From Anaerolineales bacterium (GTDB taxonomy: Bacteria > Chloroflexota > Anaerolineae > 4572-78 > NAK82): a stretch of DNA of 7,561 nucleotides. The stretch spans positions 1-7,561 of the forward strand of contig JAHELX010000290.1 of NCBI GenBank assembly GCA_024643945.1, in the 5' to 3' direction. Below the pieces are notes generated by a model. That model was not told where the DNA came from, did no database searches, and saw nothing but the letters and a program-made list of their open reading frames with translations. Shown piece by piece: positions 1-5,650 of the stretch. The stretch's first letter is position 1, and every line of letters starts with the position of its first letter. The position numbers were made by a program, and so were the translations under genes.

Positions 1-450
1 GATCCGCTGGCGCGCGGCGCGTTTGTCGGTTTGACCGTACGCCACACTCAGGCCCATCTCACCCGAGCCGTACTGGAAGGTGTGGCCTTTGGCCTGCGCG
101 ATAGTTTTGAGTTGATCAAGTCATCCGGACTGACACAAATTCGTCAAGTGCACGTGTCGGGTGGCGGTGCCAAAAGTCCTCTGTGGCGGCAAATTCTGGC
201 GGATGTGCTGGACGTCGAGCTGGTGACCGTCAACACCACCGAGGGCGCAGCGTATGGCGCGGCTCTCCTGGCTGGCGTGGGGGCTGGAATCTGGCCGGAT
301 GTGGATGCAGCCTGCCAGTCCACGGTGAAAGCAACCGGCTCGACCTCGCCACAATCGGAAAGGGTCGCCGAGTACGAGCAGAGTTACGCACTCTACCGCC
401 AGCTTTATCCAGCTCTGAAACCGGTCTCGCATGGGCTGAGTAGCCGGTAG
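1..450 (+). CDS. xylB: Xylulokinase-like FGGY carbohydrate kinase, C-terminal part
   Basis: The 149 visible residues are the end of a sugar kinase of the FGGY family; the reading frame is open from base 1, so the N-terminal part lies outside the window. Visible family features are an opening DPLARGAFVGL, the HTQAHLTRAVLEGVAFGLRD helix, the GGGAKSPLWRQILADVL segment (nucleotide-binding part of the C-terminal actin-like fold), and EGAAYGAALLAGVGAG near the end. FGGY kinases phosphorylate sugars such as D-xylulose with ATP in the cytoplasm. The wording of these motifs is closest to xylulokinase, but related members (glycerol, gluconate, fuculose kinases) share them and the substrate-binding N-terminal domain is not visible. 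The gene ends with TAG and is followed by a 228-base gap and a convergent receiver gene. Confidence 0.85.
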   Translation, partial: DPLARGAFVGLTVRHTQAHLTRAVLEGVAFGLRDSFELIKSSGLTQIRQVHVSGGGAKSPLWRQILADVLDVELVTVNTTEGAAYGAALLAGVGAGIWPDVDAACQSTVKATGSTSPQSERVAEYEQSYALYRQLYPALKPVSHGLSSR

Positions 451-468
451 CGTTCATTTCCATTTTGA

Positions 469-600
469 GTAACTACCCAGGCCAGATAACCCTTGCGAAG
501 GTTTGGTGAGAGTTTTCAGAGCGAAAATGCCTTGGCCTATCAAAAACTGCCCTGTTAGCCAGGTTATTCGCAACCTTCGCAAGGGTAGCTGAGCAGCTAC
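469..600. repeat. Inverted-repeat element flanked by 8-bp direct repeat (MITE-like)
   Basis: The non-coding stretch after the sugar kinase holds a perfect 15-bp inverted repeat, acccttgcgaaggtt at 489-503 and aaccttcgcaagggt at 572-586. The outer ends also resemble each other when one is reverse-complemented: GTAACT at 469 against GTAGCT read back from 600. A second small hairpin (gtagctg/cagctac, 585-591/594-600) sits at the right end. The element is bracketed by CATTTTGA at 461-468 and 601-608, as a target-site duplication would be. No ORF of note is inside. It could be a small non-autonomous mobile element or simply a structured intergenic repeat; only copy number elsewhere in the genome would tell. 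Confidence 0.4.
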
Positions 601-615
601 CATTTTGATATAGAA

Positions 616-666
616 AGTAGGCGTGGTTTCCCTGGCTCCGCCATACGCCAGGAGACTGCGCCTACT
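616..666. terminator. Hairpin between convergent genes, likely bidirectional terminator
   Basis: An 8-bp outer stem (agtaggcg 616-623 with cgcctact 659-666) encloses a partly paired region and a 6-bp inner stem (cctggc 631-636 with gccagg 647-652). It lies between the 3' ends of the sugar kinase (+) and the receiver gene (-), where a shared terminator is expected. There is no long T-tract on either side, so intrinsic termination is not certain. Confidence 0.45.
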
Positions 667-678
667 CAAATGTTAAAG

Positions 679-1059
679 TTACGAGGACTGCGGCGATTGC
701 GGCAAGGCGTCCCGAATAAGGTTGAGTAACTCATCAACCTTGAAAGGCTTGGCCACAAAGCCCTTCGCACCAGCATCTTGCACTCGCTGGCGATTGTCGC
801 CCGTCGGCCAGGCCGATATGACGACGATGGGGATATTTGAAGTGATAGCATCCTCTTTGAGCTGTTTCATCACACCGAAGCCGTCTAAACGTGGCAAGTA
901 TAGGTCCAGGAGGATCAGATCCGGCCTCAACTCTTGGGCTTTGGTCACCCCCTCTAGCCCATCCCGTGCTATCTCAACCATGAATCCGCGTGAATTCAGG
1001 AGCTTGCCTACCAGTAGACAATGTTCGGGATCGTCTTCAACGTAGAGAATCGTGGTCAT
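679..1059 (-). CDS. Single-domain response regulator (CheY-like receiver)
   Basis: This 126-residue protein is one complete receiver domain and nothing else. The acidic pair D9-D10 (in YVEDDPEH), the phospho-acceptor D52 (in LILLDLYLP), the switch residue S82 (VVISAW) and the invariant lysine K104 (VAKPF) are all present, so it should accept phosphate from a histidine kinase and change conformation. With no output domain it probably acts by protein contact or as a phosphorelay intermediate. The ATG at 1059 is supported by a GGAG six bases upstream. No histidine kinase is in the window, so its partner is unknown. It is preceded on the same strand by the zinc-ribbon ORF with a 90-base gap, which may or may not mean co-transcription. 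The protein ends in a short polar Gln/Ser/Pro tail. Confidence 0.9.
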   Translation of the reverse strand: MTTILYVEDDPEHCLLVGKLLNSRGFMVEIARDGLEGVTKAQELRPDLILLDLYLPRLDGFGVMKQLKEDAITSNIPIVVISAWPTGDNRQRVQDAGAKGFVAKPFKVDELLNLIRDALPQSPQSS

Positions 1060-1149
1060 TCAATACTCCGTCTAGAGAAATGTCTTAGATTTTGGGGAAT
1101 GAAGCGACTCGGCCGCACGTTCCCAGGGCTCGCCCTGCAGACATGGCGA

Positions 1150-1359
1150 TCAGGTGTAAGTCCGCAACTGGAGAGGGTACGAAATTGCGGCCATATCATC
1201 CTGCCGCACGGCGACAGCCTTATCCCGAGATACCTCAGCGCAGTTAGGGCACTGAGGGCGCGGGGGGAAAACGGCTTGCCCACACCGCTTGCAAAGCCTG
1301 CCGATGAGGCGATATCTTGGCTGGTTCAATCGCCAATGGATGCAATTCACACGATTCAT
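1150..1359 (-). CDS. Short rubredoxin-type zinc ribbon (DUF35 N-terminal type), OB-fold missing
   Basis: From the ATG at 1359 the frame encodes 69 residues. The N-terminal part follows the pattern of the DUF35 zinc-ribbon helix and knuckle: HWRLNQPRYRLIG, then CKRCG, FPPRP and CPNC. The four cysteines make a CxxC...CxxC zinc site. DUF35 proteins normally continue into an OB-fold of roughly 80 more residues and are often partners of thiolase-like or acyl-CoA enzymes. Here the frame stops about 25 residues after the last CxxC with no recognisable OB-fold. Reading the other two frames downstream did not recover one. It is either a degraded remnant or a stand-alone zinc ribbon. A G-rich stretch (GGGGG) about 8 bases upstream supports the start; the open frame continues upstream to another ATG at 1446 but that extension looks non-coding. 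The domain match is firm; functionality is not. Confidence 0.6.
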   Translation of the reverse strand: MNRVNCIHWRLNQPRYRLIGRLCKRCGQAVFPPRPQCPNCAEVSRDKAVAVRQDDMAAISYPLQLRTYT

Positions 1360-1657
1360 ACCTGACCCCCGCGCAATTTGTTCTGGATCGTGGAGGAAAG
1401 GTATTCGTGCTGTAATTTTCGAGAAGAAATTTATGTCATGATACACTTTCCTCCAGGAATGGTTCAGATCTTAAGGGACAGAGCTTATAACTCCCTATAC
1501 TTTAGCACAAACTGGAAGTATCAGCCGTTACAGTTTGATTACAATTCTAACGATGTGGTTTCGTGAATTCGGGCCAAGGGTGTAGTAAAACGTCCTTTTC
1601 GGTGTATAAAGATATGAGAGCGCATCTCATCTGGGGCTGCATAAGAGGAGGGGGACC
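1360..1657. other. Divergent intergenic region upstream of the sigma gene
   Basis: About 300 bases separate the zinc-ribbon ORF (-) from the sigma gene (+). The stretch is AT-richer than its surroundings. Near the sigma gene there is a TATAAA at 1605-1610 that could be a -10 element, but I see no good -35 at the right distance. An inverted repeat ATGAGA-N5-TCTCAT (1614-1619/1625-1630) lies about 28 bases upstream of the start codon and could be an operator or leader hairpin. A TATACT at 1496-1501 also lacks a -35 partner. No convincing gene is present. Confidence 0.4.
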
Positions 1658-2221
1658 TTGCAGACCGCCGCAGTGCGGGAGATGACGAAGAACAGGGCGG
1701 GCGCTTCTGAGCCGGGGTTGGACTTTGCCGAACTTTTCAGGCAGTACTATCCGTACATCTACAATTATCTCCGCTATCGGGTGGATTCGCAGAAAGATGC
1801 GGAAGATGTGACGGGTATGGTCTTCGAACGGGCTTACGTCCATCGCGGGCAGTTCGATTCGGCAAAAGGGGCTTTTTCGACCTGGCTTTTTCATATCGCT
1901 CACAACACTCTGGCCAACTTTCACCGAACGCGCCAACGCCGCCTGGCTCACGAAGCTGAAAGCGGCCTGCCGACCGACTTAGTAACGTCCGAGCCCTCGC
2001 CCGAAGCGCAAGTGATTGAAAGAGAGGCCATCGCCCGTGTGCTGGGAGGTTTGAAACACCTGAGCCAGCGCGATCAAGAAGTGATCACGCTCAAGTTCGC
2101 GGGCCAGTTGAGTAATAGAGAGATCGGTCAGATTATGGAGTTGAATGAGAAGACGGTGAGCGTCGTCTTGTGGCGAGCTATGCGTCGCTTGCGGGAATAC
2201 CTGGAGGGAGACGTTTCGTGA
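1658..2221 (+). CDS. ECF-like RNA polymerase sigma-70 family factor
   Basis: This 187-residue protein has the two-domain layout of ECF (group 4) sigma factors. Region 2 spans about residues 24-94 (FAELFRQYYPYIYNYL, then the DAEDV and VFERAY core-binding helix and FSTWLFHIAHNTLANFHR for -10 recognition). Region 4 spans about 123-183 (LSQRDQEVITLKF, LSNREIGQIMELNEKTVSVVLWRAMRRLR), a helix-turn-helix for -35 recognition. It directs core polymerase to a set of promoters. The TTG start at 1658 is chosen because AGGAGG (1646-1651) sits six bases upstream; the next in-frame ATG at residue 9 has no good ribosome site. Its last codons overlap the next gene by GTGA, so the two are translationally coupled, the usual arrangement of a sigma factor with its regulator. 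The signal it answers to cannot be read from the sequence. Confidence 0.93.
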   Translation: MQTAAVREMTKNRAGASEPGLDFAELFRQYYPYIYNYLRYRVDSQKDAEDVTGMVFERAYVHRGQFDSAKGAFSTWLFHIAHNTLANFHRTRQRRLAHEAESGLPTDLVTSEPSPEAQVIEREAIARVLGGLKHLSQRDQEVITLKFAGQLSNREIGQIMELNEKTVSVVLWRAMRRLREYLEGDVS

Positions 2222-2907
2222 ACGAGCAGGAGGCAGCCGATTTCTTCTCGGAACAAGTTGACCGCCTGTTGGGGGGAGAAACTCCCCCGGTTCCCTCTGG
2301 CGACGCCGAGTTACAGGGACTCTTGACCCTGGCAAAAGAACTTTCGCATGCCCGATTCCAGCCCAGCCCTGCCGGGCAGGCTGCTTTTCAGAGCCAATTG
2401 GGGGCCTGGTTTGGGGGAACGCCGGAAGGAACAAGTTTAGGACCCAAGAACCGGAGGTGGAACACAATGTCAGGCAAACTCTTCGCACTGATCCTTTCCA
2501 TTGTCATAACGGTGGTGACAGCCGTAGCCACGGTCGTGATCGCCATCGTCGTAGTGGTCAGCGGGGTCTTTTCGGGCAGACCAGGAACTCCTACGTCCAT
2601 ACCAGAGGCAACCCCCCTCACTCCAACGATCACAGCTACCTCTTCGCTGACGTCCACAGTAGTCCCAACTGGGACCGTGACTCCCAGCGTAACGCCGCTG
2701 CCCGGCAGCATTGATAGCATTGAGGCGATAACCGTCGTGGTCACCGTCGACATACAGATCGATGATCTCATTCCCGGCCTGCCGCCCGGGGGCGACGATG
2801 AGCACGACGACGATGAGCACGACGACGACTTCCACGATCACAACCGCGGCCACGGCAACGACCCCGACCATCACGACGAAGACAACCCCGGCCGCAGCCA
2901 CGATTGA
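2218..2907 (+). CDS. Single-pass membrane protein, putative anti-sigma factor with Asp/His-rich tail
   Basis: The start is taken as GTG 2218, whose last bases overlap the sigma stop (GTGA); a GGAGGGAG lies just upstream. The frame is open further into the sigma gene, but that extension is a shadow. The 229 residues fall into four parts: an acidic-amphipathic cytoplasmic part (1-87, including LQGLLTLAKELSHARFQPSPAGQ, like the N-termini of proteins encoded after ECF sigma genes in Chloroflexota and Actinobacteria); one very Val/Ile-rich membrane segment (about 88-118); a Thr/Pro/Ser linker (about 121-165); and an outer C-terminal tail very rich in Asp and His, with the repeat DDEHD-DDEHD-DDFHD and further DHHDED. 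No HxxxCxxC zinc anti-sigma motif is present. Position and topology suggest it holds the sigma factor at the membrane; the tail looks able to bind divalent metal ions. Both roles are inference. Confidence 0.75.
   Translation: MNEQEAADFFSEQVDRLLGGETPPVPSGDAELQGLLTLAKELSHARFQPSPAGQAAFQSQLGAWFGGTPEGTSLGPKNRRWNTMSGKLFALILSIVITVVTAVATVVIAIVVVVSGVFSGRPGTPTSIPEATPLTPTITATSSLTSTVVPTGTVTPSVTPLPGSIDSIEAITVVVTVDIQIDDLIPGLPPGGDDEHDDDEHDDDFHDHNRGHGNDPDHHDEDNPGRSHD
2794..2838 (+). repeat. In-frame 15-bp tandem repeat encoding DDEHD units
   Basis: Two identical 15-bp units, gacgatgagcacgac at 2794-2808 and 2809-2823, are followed by a third diverged unit (gacgacttccacgat, 2824-2838). They encode DDEHD, DDEHD and DDFHD in the outer tail of the putative anti-sigma protein. 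The unit length is a multiple of three, so copy-number change would keep the frame. Confidence 0.85.
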
Positions 2908-2911
2908 CACA

Positions 2912-2959
2912 CAGATGCCCGAGACTCGGGATAGCAATATCCCGGGTGTCGGGCATCTG
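2912..2959. terminator. Long GCAA-capped hairpin between convergent genes
   Basis: Arms 2912-2933 and 2938-2959 form a 22-position stem with one G-T wobble (2926/2945) and one mismatch (2923/2948), closed by a GCAA (GNRA-type) tetraloop at 2934-2937. The outer 11 bp (cagatgcccga/tcgggcatctg) are perfect. It begins four bases after the stop of the anti-sigma-like gene and lies 36 bases from the end of the convergent gene, so it can serve both strands. A short T-run (2980-2984) lies about 20 bases beyond it on the plus strand. Confidence 0.7.
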
Positions 2960-2994
2960 AATTTCCCCATCGAGGCTAGTTTTTGAAACGCACC

Positions 2995-3756
2995 CTATTG
3001 GTTAAAGTGGTAGAAGAACCACTTTTTGTTCTCGCTGTCTACGTCGATTTTAAGGACCTCTGAGACTTGTCGCCCCTGAGAGTCCACCAGCATCAATGAC
3101 CATGTGCCTGTGTCGTAGAAGGGAGCTTCAAAGACCAGGTTGCCCTCTTGAATCAAAAACTCTCCCTTGGGCCCGCTGGCGTTACACAGATGATCGCAGG
3201 ATGGTTCGCTTTGATGGCTAGCACCGGTAGGGCTGTGGGTTCCAACCATGCGGTAGCCAGGTACCAAGACGCTGCCGCCACTGGTAACTTGAGCCAGCAC
3301 CACAAAGATGTGATTTGTAGTTGAATAAACCTGGGGCTCCTCCACAATTGTGAATGGGTAGCGTGAGGTAGGCACCGGAGTAGGGCGGGGTCCCCCCCCG
3401 GTCCTGCTCCCACTGCCCCGCGATTGAGTCGCGGCGGGAATAGGGGTAGAAGTGGGAGTGTGGGTAGGCTCCGGCGTTTGAGAAGGCGTAGGTGTGGCCG
3501 TGTCGCCGACCACCCGCGTATACGTCGCAGTCGGTGTGGACGGTTCGGCAGGGGGTGGCGTGAAGGTATTGGTAGGAATGATCGCCAAACCAGGTGTGAA
3601 CGTCGGCGAGGGAGGCACGACGCTGCCCGCTGGCTCGGGGTTGGCGGAGGCAATCGAATTGGTCAAATTGGACCGAATGGTGATGGCGAGGATAAAGAAT
3701 ACGACGCACACCATCATTGCCAAGCCGGCCAGTGTGTATATTTGACGGCGTGTCAT
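2995..3756 (-). CDS. Membrane-anchored protein with Thr/Pro-rich linker and extracytoplasmic C-terminal domain
   Basis: I do not recognise a named family. The 253 residues start with MTRRQ and one hydrophobic segment (about 6-28), a signal anchor or uncleaved signal peptide. Residues 40-135 are a low-complexity Thr/Pro/Ser stretch with a short Gly/Arg patch, probably an extended linker outside the membrane. The C-terminal part (about 133-253) is beta-rich in appearance (FTIVEEPQVY, FVVLAQVTSGGSVLVPGYRMVG, NLVFEAPFYDTGTWSLMLVD, EVLKIDVD) and could be an Ig-like or carbohydrate-binding fold. It holds a CDHLC pair (C187, C191) that might form a disulfide. The ATG at 3756 has AAAGGA seven bases upstream and a good promoter further up. 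It is convergent with the sigma/anti-sigma operon and transcribed alone. The layout is common for surface proteins of Anaerolineae; the function is unknown. Confidence 0.8.
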   Translation of the reverse strand: MTRRQIYTLAGLAMMVCVVFFILAITIRSNLTNSIASANPEPAGSVVPPSPTFTPGLAIIPTNTFTPPPAEPSTPTATYTRVVGDTATPTPSQTPEPTHTPTSTPIPAATQSRGSGSRTGGGPRPTPVPTSRYPFTIVEEPQVYSTTNHIFVVLAQVTSGGSVLVPGYRMVGTHSPTGASHQSEPSCDHLCNASGPKGEFLIQEGNLVFEAPFYDTGTWSLMLVDSQGRQVSEVLKIDVDSENKKWFFYHFNQ

Positions 3757-3821
3757 ATGGCTATCCTTTCTTTCCCCCTCCCAAGGTGATTTCTGCCCAA
3801 TTTTGTACGTACTCCAGCTTT

Positions 3822-3850
3822 ATTATACCACAAGACATAACTAATAACAA
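3822..3850 (-). promoter_or_regulatory. Sigma-70 type promoter of the membrane-anchored protein gene
   Basis: Read on the minus strand, a perfect -10 TATAAT (plus 3822-3827) lies 17 bases downstream of TTGTTA (plus 3845-3850), a 4/6 match to the -35 consensus. Transcription would start near 3815, about 60 bases upstream of the ATG at 3756. This is the clearest promoter in the window. Confidence 0.7.
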
Positions 3851-3861
3851 GACATAACTAA
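3830..3861 (-). repeat. Pair of 15-bp direct repeats over the promoter, operator candidate
   Basis: The sequence acaagacataactaa occurs exactly twice, at 3830-3844 and 3847-3861, 17 bases apart. One copy fills the spacer between the -35 and -10 elements and the other covers the -35 and bases upstream of it. Tandem sites on one DNA face at the core promoter are typical of binding by a winged-helix or dimeric regulator. Which protein binds is unknown; the adjacent ATPase/winged-helix protein is one candidate by position only. Confidence 0.5.
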
Positions 3862-3878
3862 ATGCGAGCCGCTTCATA

Positions 3879-3913
3879 AGACCCTAAGGGTTTTCAGAAA
3901 ACCCTTAGGGTCT
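3879..3913. terminator. Perfect 16-bp inverted repeat, terminator-like
   Basis: Arms agaccctaagggtttt (3879-3894) and aaaacccttagggtct (3898-3913) are perfectly complementary around a 3-base loop. It lies 26 bases beyond the stop codon of the minus-strand ATPase gene and upstream of the next promoter, so it is well placed to end that transcript. The A/T bases lie at the loop rather than after the stem, which is unlike a classic intrinsic terminator, so it may instead be a dispersed palindromic repeat used as one. Confidence 0.55.
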
Positions 3914-3939
3914 GCCACGAATTTGGGACACACCCCAGA

Positions 3940-5388
3940 CTATCCGGGGCGACCCTCCGGGAAGAATTGATACCCCCCCTCCGGTTTCCCCCGCCAAGTA
4001 ATGAGGTAACGGGGCTCGGTTGGATTGGGTTCTATTTTCTTCCGGAGAGTCAAGGTAATCTGATAGAGGCTGTTATCTGTTACTCCCTTCTGGCGAAGTT
4101 CGTCAGGCCAGGTATTGATGATTAGATCGGTCTTGGTATGCCTGATGCGGGGATATCGGATCAAAAAGCTTAAGACGGATGTTTCCAGAGAGGTCAAATC
4201 CTTCAGGGGCGTTTGCCCCTGGTAGATCTCACCCGTTTTCTCGTCCAGCCAGATTTTGCCCCGCCCTCGGCCCTCGACATTGGCCACATAGGTGGCTAAC
4301 AAATCGCCCGCGACGCGCCAGCCCCTCCCGACCTGAAGACAGACGCCGGCTTCGGCCAGACGGGTCAGGATCGGGCCATGCTGCTGGCTGAAGCCGTGGA
4401 ACACTTTGTCAAAACCCTTTGGCGTACTTTGGCCCGCTTCACCATCTTTGTATCCCGCCTGCAGCGCGGCAGTTTGCAATCTGTGTATCTCAGACAGGAC
4501 GAACTGCTCTTCTTGGGTCAATCCGGCCCATATTTTTGCCAGCCGATGCTGCATGTTGCGCGCTGCCAGAAGCGCTGCCGCCCATTCAGTTCGGGCCGGC
4601 TTGTCCTCGCCGGTCAGCCACCAGTGGCAGGTAGTTCTGAGCAAAGAGGGAAAGCCGCCGGTCAAGGCGATCATGGTGCTGACCTCAACATCGCTAGGTG
4701 ATGTGGAGGCAGCATAGACTGCTCTTGCAATCAGGTTGCAGGCATCTTCGTCGTTCATCGCCCCTACCCGACAAACGTTGCTGTCCACCAGTTCATACAT
4801 GTCTCCCAGAGCGCCTGGATCGGAAAGATGGGCTGCTTCCTGGGACATGCCGACGATATAGGTGAGGTTATCTTTGAAACTGTCGCGCAAGCCGCGCAGG
4901 GTATTGACCATAGATAGGGTAGCCATCTGGCAAAAGCGATCAAAGCGGTTCAGTACCAACACCACCTGCACCTGCTGGGACTGAAACAACTCCAGCAGTT
5001 CCTGCAAAGCGCTTTGGGGCAAGAAGGGGTCTCGCTCCGTCTGGATTTCCTGGTAGAGGCTGGTAATGGTTTGGGGCAGTGTTGGGTCGAAATAGTCACA
5101 AACCCGGTAAAAAGAGCGGAACATGACCCGGTAAAGTGTAGACAGGTTATTGGCTGGTAGGTTAATGAGGTCAACGGGGATGAGGGCCACCGGCTTAGCT
5201 TTGGGGGGGAGATACGATTGAAAGACCTGAGGCCGGTGGCACAAAAAGCCCAACAGGTTGGCCCGGCCGCAGCCAGGAAGTCCGACGACTGAGCCGCTCT
5301 CACCAGACAAGATCCAACCGGCGATGATCTTCATCTCCCTGGAGCGGTAAGTAGGGTTGTATGCCGTCCATGATTGGCTTGTAATCAT
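3940..5388 (-). CDS. AAA/STAND-like ATPase domain fused to C-terminal OmpR-type winged helix
   Basis: This 482-residue protein looks like a one-protein regulator. The N-terminal half is a P-loop NTPase-like domain: GLPGCGRA at 36-43 in the Walker A position, a Walker B-like VVLVLNRFD at 142-150, and LTGGFPSLLR at 242-251, resembling the GxP segment of STAND/AAA proteins. The Walker A is abnormal: the catalytic Lys is Arg42 and the Ser/Thr is Ala43. Residues about 285-370 look like a further helical or winged-helix region. Residues about 393-480 match the OmpR/PhoB DNA-binding domain (LTSLETSVLSFLIRYPRIRHTKTDL, then VTDNSLYQITLTLRKKIEPNP, PRYLITWRGKPEGGYQF). It is likely a cytoplasmic transcription regulator. 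The ATG at 5388 has only a weak ribosome site. Targets are unknown. Confidence 0.8.
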   Translation of the reverse strand: MITSQSWTAYNPTYRSREMKIIAGWILSGESGSVVGLPGCGRANLLGFLCHRPQVFQSYLPPKAKPVALIPVDLINLPANNLSTLYRVMFRSFYRVCDYFDPTLPQTITSLYQEIQTERDPFLPQSALQELLELFQSQQVQVVLVLNRFDRFCQMATLSMVNTLRGLRDSFKDNLTYIVGMSQEAAHLSDPGALGDMYELVDSNVCRVGAMNDEDACNLIARAVYAASTSPSDVEVSTMIALTGGFPSLLRTTCHWWLTGEDKPARTEWAAALLAARNMQHRLAKIWAGLTQEEQFVLSEIHRLQTAALQAGYKDGEAGQSTPKGFDKVFHGFSQQHGPILTRLAEAGVCLQVGRGWRVAGDLLATYVANVEGRGRGKIWLDEKTGEIYQGQTPLKDLTSLETSVLSFLIRYPRIRHTKTDLIINTWPDELRQKGVTDNSLYQITLTLRKKIEPNPTEPRYLITWRGKPEGGYQFFPEGRPG

Positions 5389-5407
5389 AAGGTTGCCTCA
5401 CACTGCT

Positions 5408-5507
5408 GGACAGTCTGGAAGGGCTGCCCCACAGGGATGGGCAGACTGGAAGGACTGCCCCACATGACCGGGCAGACTGGAAAGTCTGCCCCACATGGCT
5501 GGGTAGG
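5408..5507. repeat. 31-bp tandem hairpin repeat, three units plus a partial one
   Basis: Units occupy 5408-5438, 5439-5469 and 5470-5500, with a diverging fourth from 5501. The consensus begins GGGCAGACTGGAA and ends GCCCCACA plus a short variable part. Each unit can fold: in the third, ggcagact and agtctgcc pair perfectly around a GGAA loop, and differences in the other units largely keep pairing through wobbles. The array lies just upstream of the minus-strand ATPase gene and also upstream of the plus-strand peptide leader. Long open frames across it arise from the repeat and are not genes. Confidence 0.8.
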
Positions 5508-5594
5508 CTGCCTCAGCCTGCTTTTCAGGCACGGTCTCAGCGATGCCTGAGAATTGTCTCATGGTTGGCAAAGGACTTTTGGACCGCTCTAGCA

Positions 5595-5600
5595 TATACT
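5595..5600 (+). promoter_or_regulatory. Possible -10 element of the small peptide gene
   Basis: TATACT (5/6 match to the -10 consensus) lies upstream of the structured leader. No -35 sits at normal distance; TTGGCA at 5565-5570 is a good sequence match but 24 bases away. A start near 5607 would give a leader of about 150 bases. Confidence 0.25.
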
Positions 5601-5650
5601 GGAAAGCAGCTTAGGCACAGATAATCTGGCCCGAACGCTTTCAGAAAATT

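Noticed and set aside
1120..1140. Small hairpin cagggc/gccctg as a terminator of the zinc-ribbon gene
   Set aside because: Only 6 bp with a 2-base loop and no T-run; too weak to call.
1378..1566. Plus-strand 62-residue frame in the gap before the sigma gene
   Set aside because: No ribosome site, unusual composition, no recognisable motif.
2170..2217. Upstream in-frame start for the anti-sigma-like gene
   Set aside because: It lies inside the sigma gene's region 4; the GTG at 2218 gives the usual GTGA overlap and has a ribosome site.
2470..2970. Long minus-strand frame (166 residues) opposite the anti-sigma-like gene
   Set aside because: It mirrors a low-complexity region, spans the terminator hairpin, and has no domain-like sequence.
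3153..3709. Alternative minus-strand frames within the membrane-anchored protein gene
   Set aside because: They come from its repetitive Thr/Pro codons; only the 2995-3756 frame has a membrane segment, ribosome site and promoter in register.
5408..5507. CRISPR-like array
   Set aside because: Units are directly adjacent at a 31-bp period with no unique spacers, and no cas gene is present.
5300..5595. Minus-strand open frames across the tandem repeat (64 and 65 residues)
   Set aside because: Their sequence is generated by the 31-bp repeat, they overlap each other in different frames, and one overlaps the ATPase gene start.
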